From contig NC_052141.2 of NCBI RefSeq assembly GCF_016086655.4, positions 2,170,001-2,234,000 of the forward strand: a DNA stretch of 64,000 nucleotides. The letters are read 5' to 3'. Position 1 is the stretch's first letter, and each line of letters opens with the position of its first letter. The position numbers and the translations under genes were made by a program. Source of the stretch: Lepeophtheirus salmonis (lineage: Eukaryota > Arthropoda > Copepoda > Siphonostomatoida > Caligidae). This document shows positions 1-12,976 of the stretch, piece after piece. Below the pieces are notes generated by a model that worked only from the letters and a program-made list of their open reading frames with translations, made no database searches and was not told where the DNA came from.

Positions 1-3000
1 ATCAGGTTTCAAACCAGAATAAATTTGTTTCTATATTTAATGTAAGGGGCCTCTTCTTTTCTGTCTGCATCTACTGCTTAGTGGTCTGATTTGAGACTAT
101 ACAGGACGATTTTGAATTATAAGAATGTCAATCCATTCATTTGAAAAATTGCTTTCAAAGTTTGGGTAGGCATTTATGGTATTTTCCCGGGGATGCAGAG
201 TCAGTAGATAAAATGCCCGACTCCGACCCCAACTCTGAGTCCAGTATTTTGAATGCCACTGTATAGATTGTAAAGACTATAAAGCACGTTTTTATTTGTG
301 AAAAAATTTATAAATAAGTTATCTTTCAAGTTTAATAAATTATCACATAATATGATAACAATTTAAGAAAAAACTTTACGAACACTAAATGTAAGCCTTA
401 GACTATAAATAAATTTTATTCACATAAATTAACTTAATTTTTATAGCCAGAGTCGGTACAAATTTTCCGACTCCTGACTCCTACTTCACCAAAAAAGGCC
501 TTTATTTAACATATTGTATTTTACTGGGTATATAAACAAACAAGTTTTTCTACAAACTGCTTCCCTTTTTCAAATACAACTAATATTTCTAGCCATCCAA
601 ATCAGGTATCGAAAATATCAATGTAATAAATGACTCAATGGAAAGACATGTCAAGCTTGTTCGATATTTTATATCAATAGTAAAAACAGAGAAAACCGTT
701 CAAAACCTTTTGTGTGTAGTAGAATATAATTTATAAAAAAGATAGAAAATGTAAAATCTTTTATTTATATATATTACCCAGGCTATTTTATAAATAAGTA
801 TAAAAACCCGCAAAAAACAAAACTAATGCAAGTAGGAAAAACATCTAATCGTATGGCTCAATAAATGGCTTTTATGGCTGCATGGTCAAAAAAATTAACA
901 TATATTGTTTTATTTTTTTTTTAATTTGAATATATTTTTGGAGCTGTATATAAAAAAATGACTGCCATCTCAAAAAAACAACAATCCGAATAGTGACGTT
1001 TTCTTAATTTATTCAAAATTAAAAAAAGTAATGAGGAAAAATAAGAAATCAGTGAAAATTACACTTTTTTTCAGGTTAAAAAAAAACGGATTTCCAATAG
1101 AATATTGGATTCGTAAATTAAAAATAAATTTGTCTAAAAATTAGTTTCATATAAATTAGACATACAAAAAATTGATGTTTAACGAGTCTCAAGGAGAAAG
1201 AAATAGATCAAGGTTATCAAAAAAGTTGGGTAACGATTATATTTTAATCGTCAAGATACTTTTGATGTTGAATTTCTTAAATGTCTAATAGAGGTGAGTG
1301 GCCTCTCTAGAATATCATAAATTTTATATGTAGTTGGTTTATGTGTTTAATTATACACCAACTCCATAGTTAAGATATTCCTGAATTATTAATATGTCTT
1401 TTTGCATCAATCCTAATTGAGTCACAAATAATTATCGCAGCGCGAGGAGTTAATATTGATATTGGGAGAGAATGTCCCAGAGTAGATCCATTAAGCTCTG
1501 TTTTGTTTAACATTACTATAAGGCATCTTGGATAAATGGGAATAAAGTTTCTTAGCGTTTTTTGTGAAGACAATGCTACTTATCTATTCAATGATATATA
1601 GCTAGAAACAAATATTAAAAAGAAGCAAATATTTTTACCAAATTGGAATAAATCAGGTGAAGAATTTTACTTAAACAAAGGTAATGACAAGAAAAAGCCT
1701 TTTTCCCCATTGAAGAGGTGAAGAACATTTTTTCAGATTCATTTTCAGCGGTGTTGGTTAATTACATACTTTATTAACCCATTTTTAGTTTTATGTTTTC
1801 AACATAAACACAATTTTTAAAGCTATTTATAATTAAGATTCTGAGTAAAATTATATGTATAATTAAAGATAGGATACTTAAATGCTTACTGAGAAATCTG
1901 ATGATCATTAGAATGTGATAATGGACAAAGACCTTTTATGGCAAGAGTTATTTCAATATTTTCTGTAAATGAAAAAAATTTAGATCTGAGGTCTTCAATT
2001 AACCTAAAGAGTTACATTGGCAGAGTAGTTGATATTGTACAATATGTGTACAAATGTATGTCAATGAAAAAGAAAATGAATGAGTATTCGTATGTTCACT
2101 AAGCTACAAGAGTCAAGTTGACGTGGGGATGGTTTTTACGCAGGTTAATGAGTCTAATGACGGCCTGATGAAGTTTTGCCACGCAACGAATCTTTATACA
2201 TCGTATTGTAAACCCATATTTAAACGTAAGTTTTTGATCTTCACATTTTTTTTTCAACATCATTGAGTATTAAACAAATATTAATATATGTATCAAGAAG
2301 AGAAAGAGGCCTCTGCTACGGGTATTTAAATATGTATAATGTATGTACTTTTATTCATCTCTTCAAATACTTATTTTTTTACAACTCATGTTTTATTCAT
2401 GCAATTTTCCTTATATGAATAGTATACATATATATTATCCATGCAGATTGTATATCCTTGTGTAGATACATAGAAAGGCGTAGAATAATGTACAAGACTA
2501 GACTAATGAATACAAGATATAGGGAACATTGAAACACATTTTTTAAAGGACCATAAAACAATAACAATCAAAGTACTTTTTTCCTCATTTTTTATTTGGT
2601 AATACTATGTTATTCTGTTGTTTTAGAACTTTTTTAATGACGTAATACATTACAATGAATTTATAAAGGACTTCATCTGTTGTAATGAATTATGATGAAA
2701 TTCTATCAAATGACTTTTTGAATTTCAAAAAAGACTCAACAATTACATAAAATAGGAATAATAGTTGACTGGAAAATCTCTTAGTCAATCAACAGTGGAG
2801 TACTGAATCAACTAAAAACATCATGCCACTAGTTTGCGGTAAATTAATTTTACTACAAGTTCTTTACGTGTAACGCTAAAGAAAGTTACCAAACTCCTGC
2901 CTTATAGAGTAGGACCAGTCTTTCTCCTATTCAGAAGGGATAAATGAAGTATTTTGTAGAGGAATCGGAAAGAACAAACTGATAAACTTTTTCCGTTCAT

Positions 3001-3040
3001 TTGTTTTTCAAAATTTCCGTTCGTTGTTCATTTGTTCATT
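1..3040. other. AT-rich intergenic DNA with a Helitron-type fragment
   Basis: No gene recognised. Bases about 960-1185 match the interior of the Helitron-like elements at 13629-14890 and 56470-57582 (GAAATCAGTGAAAATTACAC, then GGATTTCCAATAGAATATTG), so a truncated copy lies here. The rest shows only short chance ORFs. Confidence 0.45.
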
Positions 3041-3049
3041 TTTTTTATT

Positions 3050-3560
3050 CGACACCAATATCTTCATTAAAATTAAATTCACCTATTGCGACCTGGCCCA
3101 GTTATCTTAAGATATGGCATGCGGAAGATGCCCTCTTCGCCATTATCGTCTGCAAATTTGCCATTGCATTGGACGCTATCCTCAAAACCACATTTTGGTT
3201 GTCCGGCAAGAAGACATATAGTAGTTCGTGCTGCGTTGTTGCTCTACCAATATTTTAGAGAATACCTTCCACCACTTTCTTCATTCTTTTGCACTCCTTG
3301 AAGTCGTGCTCCAATGTCCGCAACTTATTACAGTGACTACAGAGGCTCTGCTCATCGCGAAATACTCTCGGCGTGAAGTAGAGGGACGATGTGATTCTGC
3401 ACTTTGTATACCTTTGTTTCGCTGTTAGTATAGGGTCTTATATTGTTCTTACATACCTATTTTCTTGTCTTCTCTTTTCCTATTCCAGCCCTCATAAAAA
3501 TGTGGAGTTCATCCGGACTTGGACCGAGTATACTCAGTCTTCTTTTGATGGGGCGATTTG
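3050..3560 (-). pseudogene. LINE ORF2 C-terminal fragment
   Basis: The minus strand reads SLCSHCNKLRTLEHDFKEC, the Cys-Cys-His-Cys knuckle found after the reverse transcriptase of many LINEs, preceded by KCRITSSLYFTPRVFRDEQ. Stops interrupt the frame on both sides. It is a decayed tail only; the reverse transcriptase is not seen. Confidence 0.5.
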
Positions 3561-3569
3561 GAACGTTCA

Positions 3570-6500
3570 TAACTACGTTAATGGGTTTAGGTCTTTTGGT
3601 CGGGTCTGTTCATTTTTGAACTGTCAAAAAAAATGGAGAAATATTTTTTTCTAGGAACAATAAAAACTAACTTTTTTATGACGTGGCAACAAAGCCAGTA
3701 CAGTCAGGGCTTGTCAATATAATTGTACTAAAGGGAGTACCTTGCTTTGGTCGGATTTATGAAGCATCGATGAACTTTGTATTCAATAAGTAGAATAGAT
3801 ATATACTCTTCTTTTTTGACATGATGCACTGTGCTTTCGTTACACAAGCACCTTTTCTTTTTTGTTATGAAGTGCTGAGTTTTAGCATCACACATTTGTC
3901 AAAATGTGTTCTCCACATTCAGAATGATAGACAAACTTTGTTTAAGATAGATAGTATTAAAATAAAAGATAGACCCCTTGTTACATTTTTTTCGCTTAAA
4001 ATACAAAGTAAACAGTAAATAGTGTATAAACTAAAGTTTACACTGTAGATACACTTAAGTAAGATTGGGACCAAAAAAATAACTTTATGATTTTATTAGA
4101 AAATTTTGACACCTCATTTATTACGATAAACTTATTTCTGATAATGCTGCCCTGTTAAAATCAATCACTTTGGGGCACACAAAAATTGCTACATTACATA
4201 ATTACAAGGTTTCCCACCAATGTAATTGATTTTACGCTACCTTCACAATATTGAATTAAACAACATTCAAATTTAATTGTAATATTTAGCAATAAATATG
4301 AGAAATGAATGGTTATGTAGAAAATTGTGCACTGACATGACCTAAAATACTTATTTCATACACAACCATTCTATAGAACAGTGACTTGCGAATGGTTTCA
4401 TTGAAGATAATGAATGCATACAGTAATTTATAATAATAATAATTTTAAAAAGCCGATTTTGTACGAAAAAAATCCCTTTTTATGTTCAATTTATAAATTT
4501 ATCACAAAACTTATTCATATAAATTAGGGTTCCGCTTATTTTTCAAACTTGACAAATCTTGAGCTTTGAGGGTCCCAAATTTATTTTCTTAGGCTAAAAG
4601 CATCGTATATGAACTTGGAACGGGTTTGAAAAGTATTTAGAGGTAGCTCGACAGCTCCAAAGTTTTAAAATTTTAAAATAGTGTTACGAAATATATCATT
4701 CAAAAACTTCTTTTTACAAGAAACCTAGCATCCAATAAATTTGCTATCGAAAATATATTATAGTTTTTGACATTAACGTTTTTGTGCTAATTTGTCAAAA
4801 AGAGCAAAGACTACCATAACTTGCATTTTTTTTTCTGTCTGTCCAAGTGATGTTCATCAAACGAAATGCTATCCATATAAACCATTTATGTGTCCCAAAT
4901 TATTCTTAATTCATTACTCAAAGAAAAATCAGGTTAATTTAGGATAAATTTGATCAAATTTCGGACCTTTAACTGACCTTTTTTCGAATAAAATACTTTA
5001 TAGGCATTTAATAATTCATCATTGGGTATTAAAAAATACTCATGGTAAAGATATTGAACTTATTCGGACCTTTACTTGATCCAAAAAGTCTTAATAGCTA
5101 AATTTTTATCAATAAGTAAATAAATTAAACAATCTTCAATTTATAAAGAGAGATAAAATTTATGAGCACTGCTATTTAGTTATAATTTTTCATGATGGAA
5201 AATATGTGATCAAATTCAAAGCAGGTGCTTTTACTTAACAAATTATGAATCAATCATTAACACAGTATTCCAGTCATGCTTTAGATCTACGTCTTCTTCT
5301 GGTGTTCAAATTTTCAAAAGATTTTTAAAAAAAATAACGATCCATTAATAGACCTGAGTATGGTACGGGAATTGAAATTGCAGTATTCAATTTTTGACAC
5401 AGATCCTTACTTATGGAATGATCAAGATAACTACCATCAAGCTATTATGAATCATTTAAAAGTTCCTAATGATTTTGCTTACCCTAGAGGTGGTCTCATT
5501 AAAGAATGTATTGGTCTACTAACAACTGATGACTCGCTGTTCTAATTCTTTCACCAAGTGTTCGAAGATCATCGATACCTATATGTACTTGATTCCGAGA
5601 AAAATACACTTTTAAAATTTTAATTTAAAAATATTTGTGCCATAATCATTACTAGAACTTTATTAGGTTATATTCAAAATTTAGATTAATAATAAATTAG
5701 AAAATATATGAAAGTTTTATCATCGAAAAAAATATATATATATATTTTCTTTACATTGTGGTATTTCTTAAGCTTACCCCATAATAATCTTGCTTTAAAA
5801 ATAATATTTTTAAATTAATACTACCCCATTACTGTTCTTTATTACGACTTCTACGAAGGTTTGGATATATGTATTAAATAAATTTAGATTGTACAGGCTT
5901 TTTATAGAAAAAAAGGTCAGAAAAAGGTCAAATCTAACCTGCTTCGTCTACTTTAAGCTACAAAATGACCATGGCTAATGATTTTAGACACATAAATTGA
6001 AAATATGATTAATGTTTATATTACGAGCAAATTATCTACTTATAGAAAAAAATTGGACATTATGATAATCTTTCCTTTTTTTGACCAGTTACGTTGGTAA
6101 AAAATATTTTTCATATTTTAGAATGTAAATTTATCCAGCGAAAATTATTTTGTAATAAGATTTGTTGGTACACCAAGGGTTGATATTCAGGTCAAAACAC
6201 TAAATCGTAAAATTTCAAAACTTTTGAGCCGTTGAGTTACCTCCAAATATTTTTCAAGACTGTTCAAAATTCACATACAATATCTTTCGCCTGAGATAAA
6301 AAAAAATCACAACTCTCAGAGCTCAAAGTTTCTCCATTTTAAAGATAAGTTCCACCCTAATCCAAATGTAAAAGCAAAGCTCTCAGGCACTTAAAATATT
6401 CTTAGCAAATCTCTCATCAAATTTACATTAGCTGCATTATTTGTTACAACACTTCCTACAATATCATTGAAATTCTTTTTTAGCCTTTCTTATTGAATTT

Positions 6501-6920
6501 TTTATATAGTATATATTCAGCGATGTGTTGCTTTCCTGATAGTCGCTAGTTAGAAAAAAATGAATAGTGGATTTTGTTAGAGTTACCCATATTATAGGTT
6601 CTTTCTTCTCATTCCTGCCTCTGCTTCTGTTACCTCCAAAATACCAAGGTTCATGGAAATACAAGATTATACCAAGGATGTATCGACTATATGGATAGCG
6701 GACTTCAAAATGCGCAAATCAGAGAGTGGCTTACCTATCATTCAATAATATAAACTCTAGTTCTTCATTTACTAGATTTATTACCTGAAATAAGTTATAA
6801 TAAACATTTTATCCATTAACAAAGATAAATTTATTTAATAGGAACTATTAAAATAAGGGATACTTTAACTAGACAGTAAGTAAGAATTCAAAAATATAAG
6901 TCATATGAAACTGTATAGTA
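3570..6920. other. AT-rich region without recognised genes
   Basis: Poly-A and poly-T runs and short ORFs only. One 61-codon ORF at 5360-5545 (MVRELKLQYSIFDTDPYLWN...) has protein-like composition but no family I recognise and no splice context I can defend. Confidence 0.4.
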
Positions 6921-6929
6921 AATATAATT

Positions 6930-8035
6930 CACTTTATGATGAAGAGGAGATAACCCCTCCTAGTGTTGTTGTGTGAGTGAGGTATTGAGGTCTGGAGCTC
7001 ACTACAACAAAGGAACTTAGTGTGGAAATTCGTGTTAGCTGGGCGGTTGTCAACCGATACAGCAAGAACAATGAACCCGATTTGATAAAGGGTCTTCATG
7101 ATGGGAGTGTATTGATTATATATAAATTATGCATGCATTTTTGTCACGTGGACAAGTGCAACCACATCCATATACTTTTCTCCAGCAGACTTGATCATGA
7201 ATGTGAGAACTATTTTGGTTGTTTGATTGTCCTCACAACCAAAAACTTTGCCTCTCACAAACTCAACTGTTTGTGCTGAGTACACTTCATCAATCATGAG
7301 AGTAACATTGACTTCTCTGCTATTCAGGTATTTTGTCCTTGCTCCAATATATTTAACAGTTGACACAGGCAATCCAGTCTCTATAGCCACTTCACTTGAC
7401 GGAGCTCTGATATGCTTGGTTCTAGGAATTGTAATTGAGCATTTGACATACAGATTTGGTTATAGAGGGCTGTGCCTACGTTTTGCCGAACAGACAAACA
7501 GAGACATGATCTGGTAAGTTTCTCCTAGCCTTGGAGCTCTTGTTGAGTAGCGTCATCTGCGCTGTGATAAAAGAGAGCTTTGATAATTGAGCTGGCTCCA
7601 AGTCTGAAGATTTTAATAGTCTAAGCAAGAGGGTCATGATGACATCATACCAATCCTTGTTCTTCAATTCCTCCTTGATCCAATATATGCAGCTATGTTG
7701 ATTACTTTCGTAACACCTTACCCATGATTTTGTAATTAGACAATGGGAAATTGCACAGGTGATAATCCTGTGATGGTCTTTAAAAACTTAGAAGGTGAAG
7801 TCATTTTCTATTTCAAGGCTGGCTTTGATTTCAAGGCTCTTGGCCCTCGTAATTTCAGGCTTGACTAGGGATAGTTTTTGCGATTTAGGAAGAGTAAATC
7901 CTGAAGGGATCTGTCTCCAGAGATAACTTCTTATATGGTTCTTGAGCTGTTTCAACCTCTTCTTTCATACGTTCATAGTCGAGTTAGAGCCTTTGACTAC
8001 TTGATGCTGCTCATGTAAGTCTAGGGGTACTGGAG
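6930..8035 (-). pseudogene. P-element-type transposase remnant
   Basis: On the minus strand the RNase H-like domain of P-element/THAP9 transposases is visible: VNVTLMIDEVYSAQTVEF, GKVFGCEDNQTTK, FMIKSAGEKYMDVVALV, then VLAVSVDNRPANTNF. An upstream piece reads KNKDWYDVIMTLLLRLLKSS. Several frameshifts and stops separate the pieces, and no THAP domain is seen. The order and spacing match the second copy at 17890-19231. It abuts a gypsy relic at 8090. Confidence 0.6.
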
Positions 8036-8758
8036 GTGAGGTACGACGGAAGATTTGTCGTCCATTTGTTGGTTTGTTCAAAAAAGCAATTATGGATATT
8101 CCAAATAAAAGCCTACAACATTTCAGGGAGAAATTAACTGATTACAACTTCGAATTGGAATAGCTTCCAGGTAAATTTCATGAGATAAAGGACGCAACAA
8201 TTGATTGATGCCGTAGTAAACAACAGTGAATATAAAATGATATTACATACATTTAGGTCAGGAATAGAAAGGAAGAAATTTCCAATCAACCACCAAGCAA
8301 AACAACTCTCGTCAATCTGGAATCAATTATCTCTATTTAATGATGATTAATACCCACTCCTCATTTATGACAACAATCGTATTATTGTTCCTTCGTCCGA
8401 GCGAAAAAAAAATCTTACAATTACTTTATATACCTCATGCAGGCATTGTGAAAACAAGGAAGACTCTGCAACAACTCTACTTAGGCCAAATATCAACAAT
8501 TATATCAAAAACATGATAGAGAAATGTGACTCCTGTTAGAAGTTTTTCCAAGTAAGCCAGATGAACCAATCATTAATTCAGAGGTCAAATATGGAATGTC
8601 ACATTGGCTTCCCATCTATTTGAGTATAAGGGAGATGCTGTTATAAAAATTCTATTGTCATGGTTTCATTGGCTTGGATTCCTAAAATATATTCATACTG
8701 ATGGAGGACCACAGTAAAGAAGTGAATTTGATAAATTCTGTGAAAAATATACAATTAT

Positions 8759-9040
8759 TGTAATGTATTAGTGTTTTTTCCCCCTTGTTCTCTTCTCTTA
8801 TTTTCTTGTATATATATATATATGGATAAAGTACAGCCTTTTACCTCGTTTTAAGTATAAATAGTCGTGTATTTTATGTATTTGTCAGAGTAGGTTTTTG
8901 TAATTATTATAATATAGATGTTCCTATAAACAACCCTTGTATTATTCCTCGACACCTTTCCTTCTCCTCACTTCTCTCGGTCATCCTGGATTCCTCCTTA
9001 TAAGCATTTGGAACCTCCTCACCTTCGTCAAGACACAACA
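8759..9040 (+). repeat. Left LTR
   Basis: 282 bases, TGTAATGTATTAG to GACACAACA, about collinear with 9702-9976. Small indels separate the two LTRs, so the insertion is not recent. Confidence 0.82.
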
Positions 9041-9409
9041 TTAGTGACGAGGATGGAATCAGGATCACGTGACCTCTATTCTGTGGGATCGTCGGCGAAG
9101 CTAGCCCTGCTGAAGTTGGGTAGCCCTTTTTCGTCGACAGGGAGAACGCTCGTTCATCTACGGAAGGTGGAGCAATACGGGATGTGCCTCAGTTTTGGCC
9201 TCATGGAGGAAGGAAGAGAACCATAGTCACTTACAAGAAATGAAGTGTGTGTCTGTGTCATGGACCACATCATTCTAAGTGGATTTCATCCTATGAAGTT
9301 CTGGTTCTCCGTTGTTCCTACTCTCCCGTTCACCTCATTGGGTTATGAATGTGCAATGGGTTCTCCTCTGGATCATCCAGAGTTGGATGAGGGTACATCG
9401 AGTGAGATC

Positions 9410-9553
9410 GATATGTCTCCCAGAGACAAGCAGGGTGCTCGTGTCCCTAAAACCTCTATAAGGGTGAACGATGTTTCTCCTAGGAACGGGTAGTGTGCTC
9501 GCGTTCCTAAAACCTCTATGAGAAGTAGAGTTCTCCTTTCTCGGGTGCTCGTG
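9410..9553 (+). repeat. 60-base tandem repeat inside the LTR element
   Basis: Units 9410-9469 and 9470-9529 are aligned base for base without gaps, sharing GGTGCTCGTGTCCCTAAAAC-type cores; a partial third unit reaches about 9553. Confidence 0.65.
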
Positions 9554-9701
9554 TTGAGAGCACGGCACGTGTATGGAGATAAATTTTATTTATACAAGAG
9601 CAAATGGTTTGTCCGCGTCTGGTTATGGATGGAGCGGATCAATAAGCTTCTATTCATGGAGCGGGAACCTGTTTAAGCAACAGCATGGATTTGGGGGTTG
9701 G

Positions 9702-9976
9702 TGTAATGTATTAGTGTTTTCTTTCCCCTTGTTATCTTCTCTTATTTTCTTGTATATATATATATGTATAAAGTACAGTGTTTTACCTGTTTTAAGTATA
9801 AATCGTGTATTTTATGTATTTGTCAGAGTAGGTTTTGGATTAATAAGAATACAGATGTTCTTATAAATAACCGTTGTTTTATTCCTCCACGCCTTTCCTT
9901 CTCCTCACTTCTCTCGGTCGTCCTGGATATCTCCACCTTTAAATAGTTTGTGTCTCAACTTCGTCAAGTCACAACA
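9702..9976 (+). repeat. Right LTR
   Basis: 275 bases, TGTAATGTATTAG to GTCACAACA. It pairs with the left LTR and is followed by the ATTAT duplication. Confidence 0.82.
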
Positions 9977-10194
9977 ATTATCCATTATATAAGTTCACGG
10001 CATAATCTTCAAAGTAATGGTTTAGTAGAGCAAGCAGTCAAGTCAATCATCAAGAAAACAGATAAGACAAATATAGAAGCGGAATTATTTGCTTGGAGAA
10101 ATATATGGATTTAGTCCGGCACAAATGATGTTCAGTAGAAGACAACGTGGTTATTTGCCAACACTACCTCATGTTTATGAAAAAATGATTCAAT

Positions 10195-11640
10195 GATGTT
10201 TATGAGAAACGGAATTAAACAATAACTAGTGTGTGTCTGTTCACGGGATCCACAGATTCAAGATTGGGAAAAATTCTATGAACAAAACCCTATTTCCAAA
10301 ACTTGGGACACTGAAGCCGTGATCAAAGACATCCGAGAAATCATATATATTGATTAGGAATCATCGTGAATTGATTCAAATAGGAAGTTCCTAAGGCTTA
10401 ACAAATCAGGGATATTGTCGAGAATCCGGAGAAGAAAACATGGAAAATAGAATGTTGAAGAGGAGTGACCGGAATACAAAGAAGACTTTTAAATTCAATA
10501 TTTAAATTGTGTATATATATATGGTTTTTTGAAAAAAAAGATTTACTGTCAGATAAAACCTTATGAAAATTCCCTTAAAACCTTAGGAGGACATGAGGAG
10601 TTGCGTGTTGATTTATGTATAATAAGTTGCGTTACATTTTATGCACAGTCATTTCGTATATATTATCTTGTATATATAATATAATAAAGAAGTAACGCGA
10701 GAAGTGAAGAATTGTTCCTATGTGCAATAACCTAATCACTGCAATTAATTACATATCACACACCAATTTTAACACCATTCAACGCAATTATTAAACGTAG
10801 CCAAGAAAGCTCATATTTTTGGGAATTTAAATCTTTATCTAAAATTTATGGGGACGTTATTTAAATGGTTAGTACATTATTCAATAAACAACTAGCTAAA
10901 GAAGATTTCCTCTCTACTTCAAATAATGAGAGAGTTGATGCAATTATTATTTAAATGCAATATATAGTTTACGGACATTAGTATTACGACAGTAGAAGAA
11001 GACAACCTCGATGGAATTTGACATATTGCTAATCGCGAATGTTTTATTGAAGATTTAAACTCTTTTTTTTTAGTTCATTGTCCAATTAATGTTATTTCTA
11101 AATTATTTATTTTAAATACCTCTTGATTTTGCCATATGTTTATGAGAAACGGAAAATAAAAATTTTTTTAAGTTCAAGATTTTAAATGTATTTACAAATT
11201 ATTTTTTGAAGTATCAAAATATGATTGGAAGATCATATATAATTAAGGAACATTCGTAATTGATTTAAATGGAAGTTCCAATAAGGCCAAACAAATCAAT
11301 ATTGTTGAGAATCAGTATTTTAAAAAATATATTTCTATTAAATTACATATCAATATGGAGAAGAAAACATGGACCATAGAATTTTGAAGAGGAGTGACCG
11401 GAATAGAAAGAAAACTATTATTAAATTCAATATTTTTGATTTTGTATTCATTTTTTTGGGTAAATATTTAATATAAATTGTAAAATCTTTGGAGGGCATA
11501 ATGCGTGTTTAAATGTAAAATAATTTTATGCAAAGTCATGGCTATATATTATCTAATATATAATTTAATCAAAAATCAAATAAATTTGATAGAAGTGAAA
11601 ATTACATGCAATTTAACCTAATCTACAATAAGTAATTGGA
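10195..11640 (+). repeat. Diverged direct duplication of a gypsy 3' end
   Basis: The segment 10195-10740 is repeated as a decayed version at about 11137-11640. Shared landmarks are TGTTTATGAGAAACGGAA, GGAGAAGAAAACATGGA, GAAGAGGAGTGACCGGAAT and TATATTATCT. A short piece at 10990 (CAGTAGAAGAAGACAACC) also matches 10130. The repeated region after the pol end may be the LTR of this gypsy family; its borders are not clear. Confidence 0.5.
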
Positions 11641-12068
11641 ATTCTAACTTAATGATATAGACTAAATTAAAAAATATTTATATATATACTAAAATAAATT
11701 TAAAAGTACCTTTTGGATATCGATATCAAATGGATATTTGTATAATCCTCAATTTGAAGGAGATACATGCATAAGGGGCTCGAACAATTGTGAATTTTGT
11801 GATAGATTTGTCAACCTTTCCAAAGTAAGAAGTGTAGTAGTATATGATACCTATTATACATGTGTTCCCAAAAGTTATTTCTCATGTCTAAGTCATTTTA
11901 TCTATCATTTCATACTGTTCATGCATTATTAGATAATTAATTGCTAAATTTAAACAATACAACAATTTATTTTATTTTATACTAATGCAACTATAGTGGC
12001 CCTTATTACACTGAGTATAGGGTATTGCAGGTTTTTTTGTTGTTTTTTTAAATGTCCCTAACTATACA
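11640..12068. other. AT-rich spacer
   Basis: No element recognised. An ORF at 11738-11932 has a Cys-rich patch (CIRGSNNCEFCDRF) just before a GTAAGAAG donor-like site, but no acceptor or homolog is evident. Confidence 0.3.
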
Positions 12069-12070
12069 TA

Positions 12071-12976
12071 CAGGAAGCGGGGATCAAATTGTCGCCCAAA
12101 ATATTTTTCTACAAAAAACAACACAAAATATACATTTTTTAACTTTTTGATTGAAAATCAAAACTATGACAAGCATATAGGTATAGAGTAGCCATTCATT
12201 CGATATAATCACCGTTAGCATCAATAACGACCTCCATACGTCCTCTGAACCGGCTGCAGGCTCTTCTGACCATCTCATTGTCCATGTTGCTGAATACCTC
12301 CTTGATGGAGTCCATCAGGCTGGCCTTGGTGCTATGGGGATGTCTCTTGGTATGTATCTCGACATAGCCCCAGACAAAATAGGCCAAAGGATTAAGGTCG
12401 GGAGAGTTAGGAGGCCACAAATCCTTGGTTACGACGTCATAACAGTTCTCGGTTAACCACTGGATGGAGATTTTGAACACATGGCAGGGTGCTGAGTCCT
12501 GTTGCCACACCCAGGGCCTGTCTCCGGCCACCCCTTGGACCTTCATGGACCTGGTAGGGTCATCCTCAACCATCTTCTTCACCTTGTCGAATAAGTCGGT
12601 GTCCCTGACGTTCCTGTCGGCGCCCTCCTCCTTGGGTGCCCTCTTTATGGTGGCATCAACATCCCAGGTGTCCTCTAGCTTCTTACGGATACGCTGAACA
12701 GTCCGTAAATTCACTCCTAAGGTTGAAGCAATCGTTGAATTGGAGATTTCACCTCCATTATTAAGTAATGCCATGACTACGGCGGACCTCGAAAGCTCCT
12801 CGTTTCACTTATAGCTCTTTATCTCCTCATATGATGACGGCATGATGCTAACTGAACTACGTATCGTCAGCTGACAAGAATAGCTTTCCTATTTGGTAAC
12901 CGGTTTTTTATTTGATAATGTCGTCTTCAAGTTATCAAGGTTTAAAGTAGGCGACAAATTTGATCCCCGCTCCCTG
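12071..12976 (-). mobile_element. Internally deleted mariner-like (DD37D) element
   Basis: 906 bases bounded by TA on both sides (12069-12070, 12977-12978). Terminal inverted repeats of about 28 bases read CAGGAAGCGGGGATCAAATT on the left and CAGGGAGCGGGGATCAAATT from the right, continuing into GTCGCC with one indel. It carries a transposase pseudogene. Confidence 0.88.
12196..12843 (-). pseudogene. Mariner-like transposase, deleted and catalytically dead
   Basis: The original start is probably the ATG at 12843 (MPSSYEEIKSYK), followed by TGA, and the frame reopens through MALLNNGGEISNSTIAST and the helix-turn-helix LRTVQRIRKKL. An internal deletion joins the DNA-binding half to the distal catalytic half, removing the first Asp. 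WVWQQDSAPCH holds the second Asp. 37 residues later SPDLNPLAYFVWG has Ala where the third Asp is expected; compare PLDY in the element at 16409. The C-terminus VVIDANGDYIE is intact. Confidence 0.82.

Larger units (their letters stand above)
8759..9976 (+). mobile_element. Compact non-autonomous LTR element nested in gypsy pol
   Basis: Two direct LTRs (8759-9040 and 9702-9976) bracket 661 bases with no gag or pol. The LTRs start TGTAATGTATTAG and end CACAACA (TG...CA). ATTAT flanks the element on both sides (8754-8758, 9977-9981). At 1,218 bases it has the form of a TRIM-like element mobilised in trans. A G-rich tract (GGGGGTTGG) precedes the right LTR. The base after the left LTR starts TTAGTGACGAGGATGGAA, a possible primer-binding site that I cannot assign to a tRNA. 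Confidence 0.82.
8092..10490 (+). pseudogene. Ty3/gypsy pol remnant: RNase H end and integrase
   Basis: The plus strand reads LQHFREKLTDYNFELE and LPGKFHEI (end of RNase H), then HAGIVKTRKTLQQLYLG and MIEKCDSC (integrase zinc-binding region), IHTDGGPQ and SEFDKFCEKYTII (integrase core). After an LTR-element insertion it resumes with SSRHNLQSNGLVEQAVKSII and FSPAQMMFSRRQRGYLPTL, ending with a chromatin-proximal tail around KNWEKFYEQNP and RKFLRLNKSGILSRIRRRKHG. Stops and frameshifts show it is dead. Confidence 0.72.

Noticed and set aside
9335..9568. Minus-strand ORF with repeated PHRGFRNAST-like units
   Set aside because: It is the antisense reading of the 60-base tandem repeat, whose length is a multiple of three; no start or family support.
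12464..12697. Plus-strand 77-codon ORF
   Set aside because: Antisense to the mariner-like transposase pseudogene.
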